A DNA stretch of 6,508 nt from positions 968,313 through 974,820 of the forward strand of contig CP070830.1 in the NCBI GenBank assembly GCA_020344865.1, read 5' to 3'. The stretch comes from Planctomycetota bacterium (GTDB taxonomy: Bacteria > Planctomycetota > Phycisphaerae > Sedimentisphaerales > Anaerobacaceae). Made by a program: the position numbers and the translations under genes. The notes under the pieces were generated by a model that did no database searches, had not been told where the DNA came from, and saw nothing but the letters and a program-made list of their open reading frames with translations. This document shows, in pieces, positions 4,813 through 6,508 of this stretch. Position 1 is the first letter of the stretch. The number at the start of each line of letters is the position of its first letter.

Positions 4813-5775
4813 GTGAAACAGAAAAGTTTACCAAAGCTTATTGGAGTAATCGGTCTTTGCGCAGTATTTTACCTTGCCGGTTGTGCTGGGCCGGGATGGA
4901 AATTCATCGTCACGGGCGACAGTCGGGACGGTGATAACGGCGTCAACACCGTTATTCTCGGCGAACTTGCAGATGAGATTGCAGACAGGCAGGTGGACTT
5001 TGTCCTGATTAGCGGCGATCTGGTCACCGGCTATAATGACCAGGCAGCACTGCAGAGTCAGCTAAATACCTGGATAAAGACAATGCAGCCGGTTTACGAT
5101 GCAGGCATTGGGGTCTATCCCGTTCGCGGCAATCATGATTTAGGCGAGCCTGCCGGCGTTACCGCCTGGAACAATACGTTCAAAGGAGCGTATGCGCTGC
5201 CCGACAACGGCCCGGCCGGCGAGAAGCTCCTTACGTACTCGTTCACGCATAAAAACGTCCTTGTAATCGGTCTGGACCAGTATATTCGAGAGCGTCAGGT
5301 AAACCAGGCGTGGCTTGATATGCAACTTGCGGCAAATACACAGCCGCATATCTTTTTGTTCGGGCACGAACCGGCTTTCAAAACGCAGCACACGGCCTGC
5401 CTTGATGATTGGCCGGCCGAGAGGGACAGTTTTTGGGCAAGTATTGAAAAGGCCGGCGGGAGGACGTACTTTTGCGGGCATGACCACTTGTACAACCACG
5501 CCCGCGTCGATGATGACGGCGAGCCGAGTAATGACATTCACCAGTACATTGTCGGCACGGCGGGAGCACCGCTACGTAAGTGGGTGGGTAAGTACGACGG
5601 CGTCAACAACAATTACACCGTAGAAAACATCTATGATGTCTCGGCATTTGGCTACTGTCTGGTCGAGGTCAACGGTCTTGATGTGACCATCACGTGGTTC
5701 GAACGCACCGGCAAGGGCAAATACAAGGCCAAGGAAGTCTGGAGCTACACCGCCAGCGGTGTCCACCAACGATAA
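4813..5775 (+). CDS. Lipoprotein metallophosphoesterase
   Basis: This is a 320-residue calcineurin-like phosphoesterase. It has the family's metal-binding blocks in order: G35-D36-S-R38, S-G68-D69-L, R-G106-N107-H108-D109, G184-H185-E186 and C-G222-H223-D224-H225. The first block has Arg where the classical D-x-H motif has His, as in some family subgroups. The N-terminus is a lipoprotein signal: basic MKQKSLPK, a hydrophobic stretch, then L21-A-G-C24, so signal peptidase II would cut before Cys24. Residue 25 is Ala, not the Asp that retains lipoproteins at the inner membrane in enterobacteria. The protein should be anchored in the envelope facing the periplasm and hydrolyse a phosphoester; the substrate cannot be told. 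GTG 4813 is the start, backed by AGGAG at 4801-4805. It follows lepB by 28 bases, and an intrinsic terminator lies 65 bases after its stop. Confidence 0.88.
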   Translation: MKQKSLPKLIGVIGLCAVFYLAGCAGPGWKFIVTGDSRDGDNGVNTVILGELADEIADRQVDFVLISGDLVTGYNDQAALQSQLNTWIKTMQPVYDAGIGVYPVRGNHDLGEPAGVTAWNNTFKGAYALPDNGPAGEKLLTYSFTHKNVLVIGLDQYIRERQVNQAWLDMQLAANTQPHIFLFGHEPAFKTQHTACLDDWPAERDSFWASIEKAGGRTYFCGHDHLYNHARVDDDGEPSNDIHQYIVGTAGAPLRKWVGKYDGVNNNYTVENIYDVSAFGYCLVEVNGLDVTITWFERTGKGKYKAKEVWSYTASGVHQR

Positions 5776-5840
5776 TCCTTACGGCCTTGTACGCCTCACG
5801 GGAAAACGAAGACGCGGGGTGTAAAACTGCGCTTGATTTT

Positions 5841-5886
5841 GCCGACGAGAGCAGCGACAAAAAGGTCTCGTGGCTTTTTTGTTTTT
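5841..5886 (+). terminator. Intrinsic terminator of the lepB-phosphoesterase operon
   Basis: GCCGACGAGA (5841-5850) pairs with TCTCGTGGC (5866-5874), a nine-pair stem with one bulged G around a 15-base loop. TTTTTTGTTTTT (5875-5886) follows. Position, stem and T-run all fit Rho-independent termination 65 bases downstream of the phosphoesterase stop. Confidence 0.8.
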
Positions 5887-5948
5887 GGGGGCGATTTATG
5901 CAAACAACCAAAACAGTATGATACCATCAGCACGCAGAGAAGATGTAA

Positions 5949-5977
5949 TTGACATAGAAGGCTCGCCAAGCGAAAAT
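5949..5977 (+). promoter_or_regulatory. Candidate promoter of the sulfatase gene
   Basis: A perfect -35 consensus TTGACA (5949-5954) is followed after 17 bases by GAAAAT (5972-5977), four of six matches to the -10 box. The predicted start near 5984 leaves a leader of about 50 bases to ATG 6035. It sits just after the terminator of the previous operon, as expected for an independent unit. Confidence 0.5.
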
Positions 5978-6034
5978 GTGGCGGAAGGTTTGAGAAGCAA
6001 AACGAGCAACAAGTTTCAGGAAGGTACAGATATA

Positions 6035-6508
6035 ATGAGAGATATTTACACACGGCGGGATTTTTTGAAAACGACGGGTCTGGCAGCGGCATCGCTGACG
6101 CTATCTTCGAGCGTTCTACGGTGTGCTGCGGGCAATGCGACAGGAGACAGGCCGAACATACTCTGGATTATCGCCGAGGACATCTGCCCTGACATCGGCT
6201 GTTACGGCCATCCGCTTGCAAGGACTCCGAACATTGACAGGCTCGCCGGCGCGGGCGCCCGCTACACAAATGCGTTTACGACGTCGCCGGTGTGCTCGGC
6301 CAGCAGGTCGGCGTTTATGACGGGGATGTACCAGACGAGTATCGACTGCCATCATCACCGCAGCCACCGGGACGACGGCTACAGACTGCCGGAGCCGGTG
6401 AAGATAATTACCGAATATTTCCGTGAGGCGGGCTATTTTACCTGCAATTGTGCGGGCTTAGCCTGGCATAGACCGGGCAAAACCGACCTTAACTTTAAGG
6501 TAGAAAAA
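6035..6508 (+). CDS. Tat-exported type I sulfatase, N-terminal part
   Basis: An open frame from ATG 6035 runs through the window end: 158 residues of a protein that is usually 450-550. It starts with a twin-arginine signal (R7-R8-D-F-L-K followed by a hydrophobic Ala/Leu/Ser stretch), implying folded export through Tat. The mature part opens R-P-N-I-L-W-I-I-A-E48-D49, the metal-binding strand of the alkaline-phosphatase/sulfatase fold. Next come CYGHPLARTPNIDRLA and the active-site motif C87-S-A-S-R91. Cys87 in this C-x-A-S-R context is the residue converted to formylglycine by the anaerobic or aerobic maturase, and T-G follows as usual. Family members hydrolyse sulfate esters, in planctomycetes often on algal or mucin polysaccharides; the substrate is unknown here. 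GGAAGG (6019-6024) lies about 10 bases before the ATG. The usual Asp-Asp metal pair is Glu-Asp, a variant I associate with the GCYG subgroup. Confidence 0.92.
   Translation, partial: MRDIYTRRDFLKTTGLAAASLTLSSSVLRCAAGNATGDRPNILWIIAEDICPDIGCYGHPLARTPNIDRLAGAGARYTNAFTTSPVCSASRSAFMTGMYQTSIDCHHHRSHRDDGYRLPEPVKIITEYFREAGYFTCNCAGLAWHRPGKTDLNFKVEK

Noticed and set aside
5140..5541. Minus-strand frames within the phosphoesterase gene as an antisense gene
   Set aside because: They mirror a clearly conserved gene, so they are frame shadows with no support of their own.
5899..5922. Seven-codon open frame just after the phosphoesterase terminator as a leader peptide
   Set aside because: There is no ribosome binding site, no run of regulatory codons and no downstream attenuator. 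It precedes the candidate sulfatase promoter, so it would not be on that transcript.

Overview
The window looks like chromosomal DNA of a planctomycete, most likely from the Phycisphaerae / Sedimentisphaerales side of Planctomycetota. This is inferred from protein style, not from a marker gene. Three features point there: a signal peptidase I far longer than usual, with a CxxC/CxxC insert and a large extra beta domain; an HU-family protein with the AQNPKTL arm; and a Tat-exported sulfatase of the AED...GCYG type. Base composition is moderate, and I see no clear sign of recent transfer, phage, IS element, CRISPR array, tRNA or rRNA.

Layout, left to right. Bases 2-397 (+) hold the C-terminal end of a DUF4139 protein. 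It is followed closely by a small two-helix membrane protein of the DUF4405 family (436-750, +). A convergent minus-strand block comes next: an HNH endonuclease (774-1409), a cold-shock protein (1705-1977) and an HU-family DNA-binding protein (2075-2404). A perfect 12-bp stem-loop (1612-1644) lies between the HNH and cold-shock genes.

An 838-bp stretch without a convincing gene (2405-3242) separates the HU gene from the plus-strand block. It holds a perfect 20-bp palindrome overlapping a candidate HU promoter, two further inverted repeats, a strong sigma70-type promoter (3061-3089), and a terminator-like hairpin (3161-3198) about 45 bases before the next start codon. The plus-strand block is lepB (3243-4784) and a lipoprotein metallophosphoesterase (4813-5775), probably one operon. 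It ends at a good intrinsic terminator (5841-5886). A consensus -35 box (5949) then leads into a Tat-signal sulfatase (from 6035) that runs off the window end.

Functionally the left half carries nucleic-acid-associated functions (HNH nuclease, cold-shock RNA chaperone, HU) and the right half carries envelope and secretion functions. LepB would process exported precursors. The lipoprotein phosphoesterase and the sulfatase are themselves exported, although as a lipoprotein the phosphoesterase should be cut by signal peptidase II rather than LepB. I did not find a clear new multi-gene system. The best leads are the leader of lepB, which may be an attenuator or a small RNA gene, and the domain inserted in LepB.
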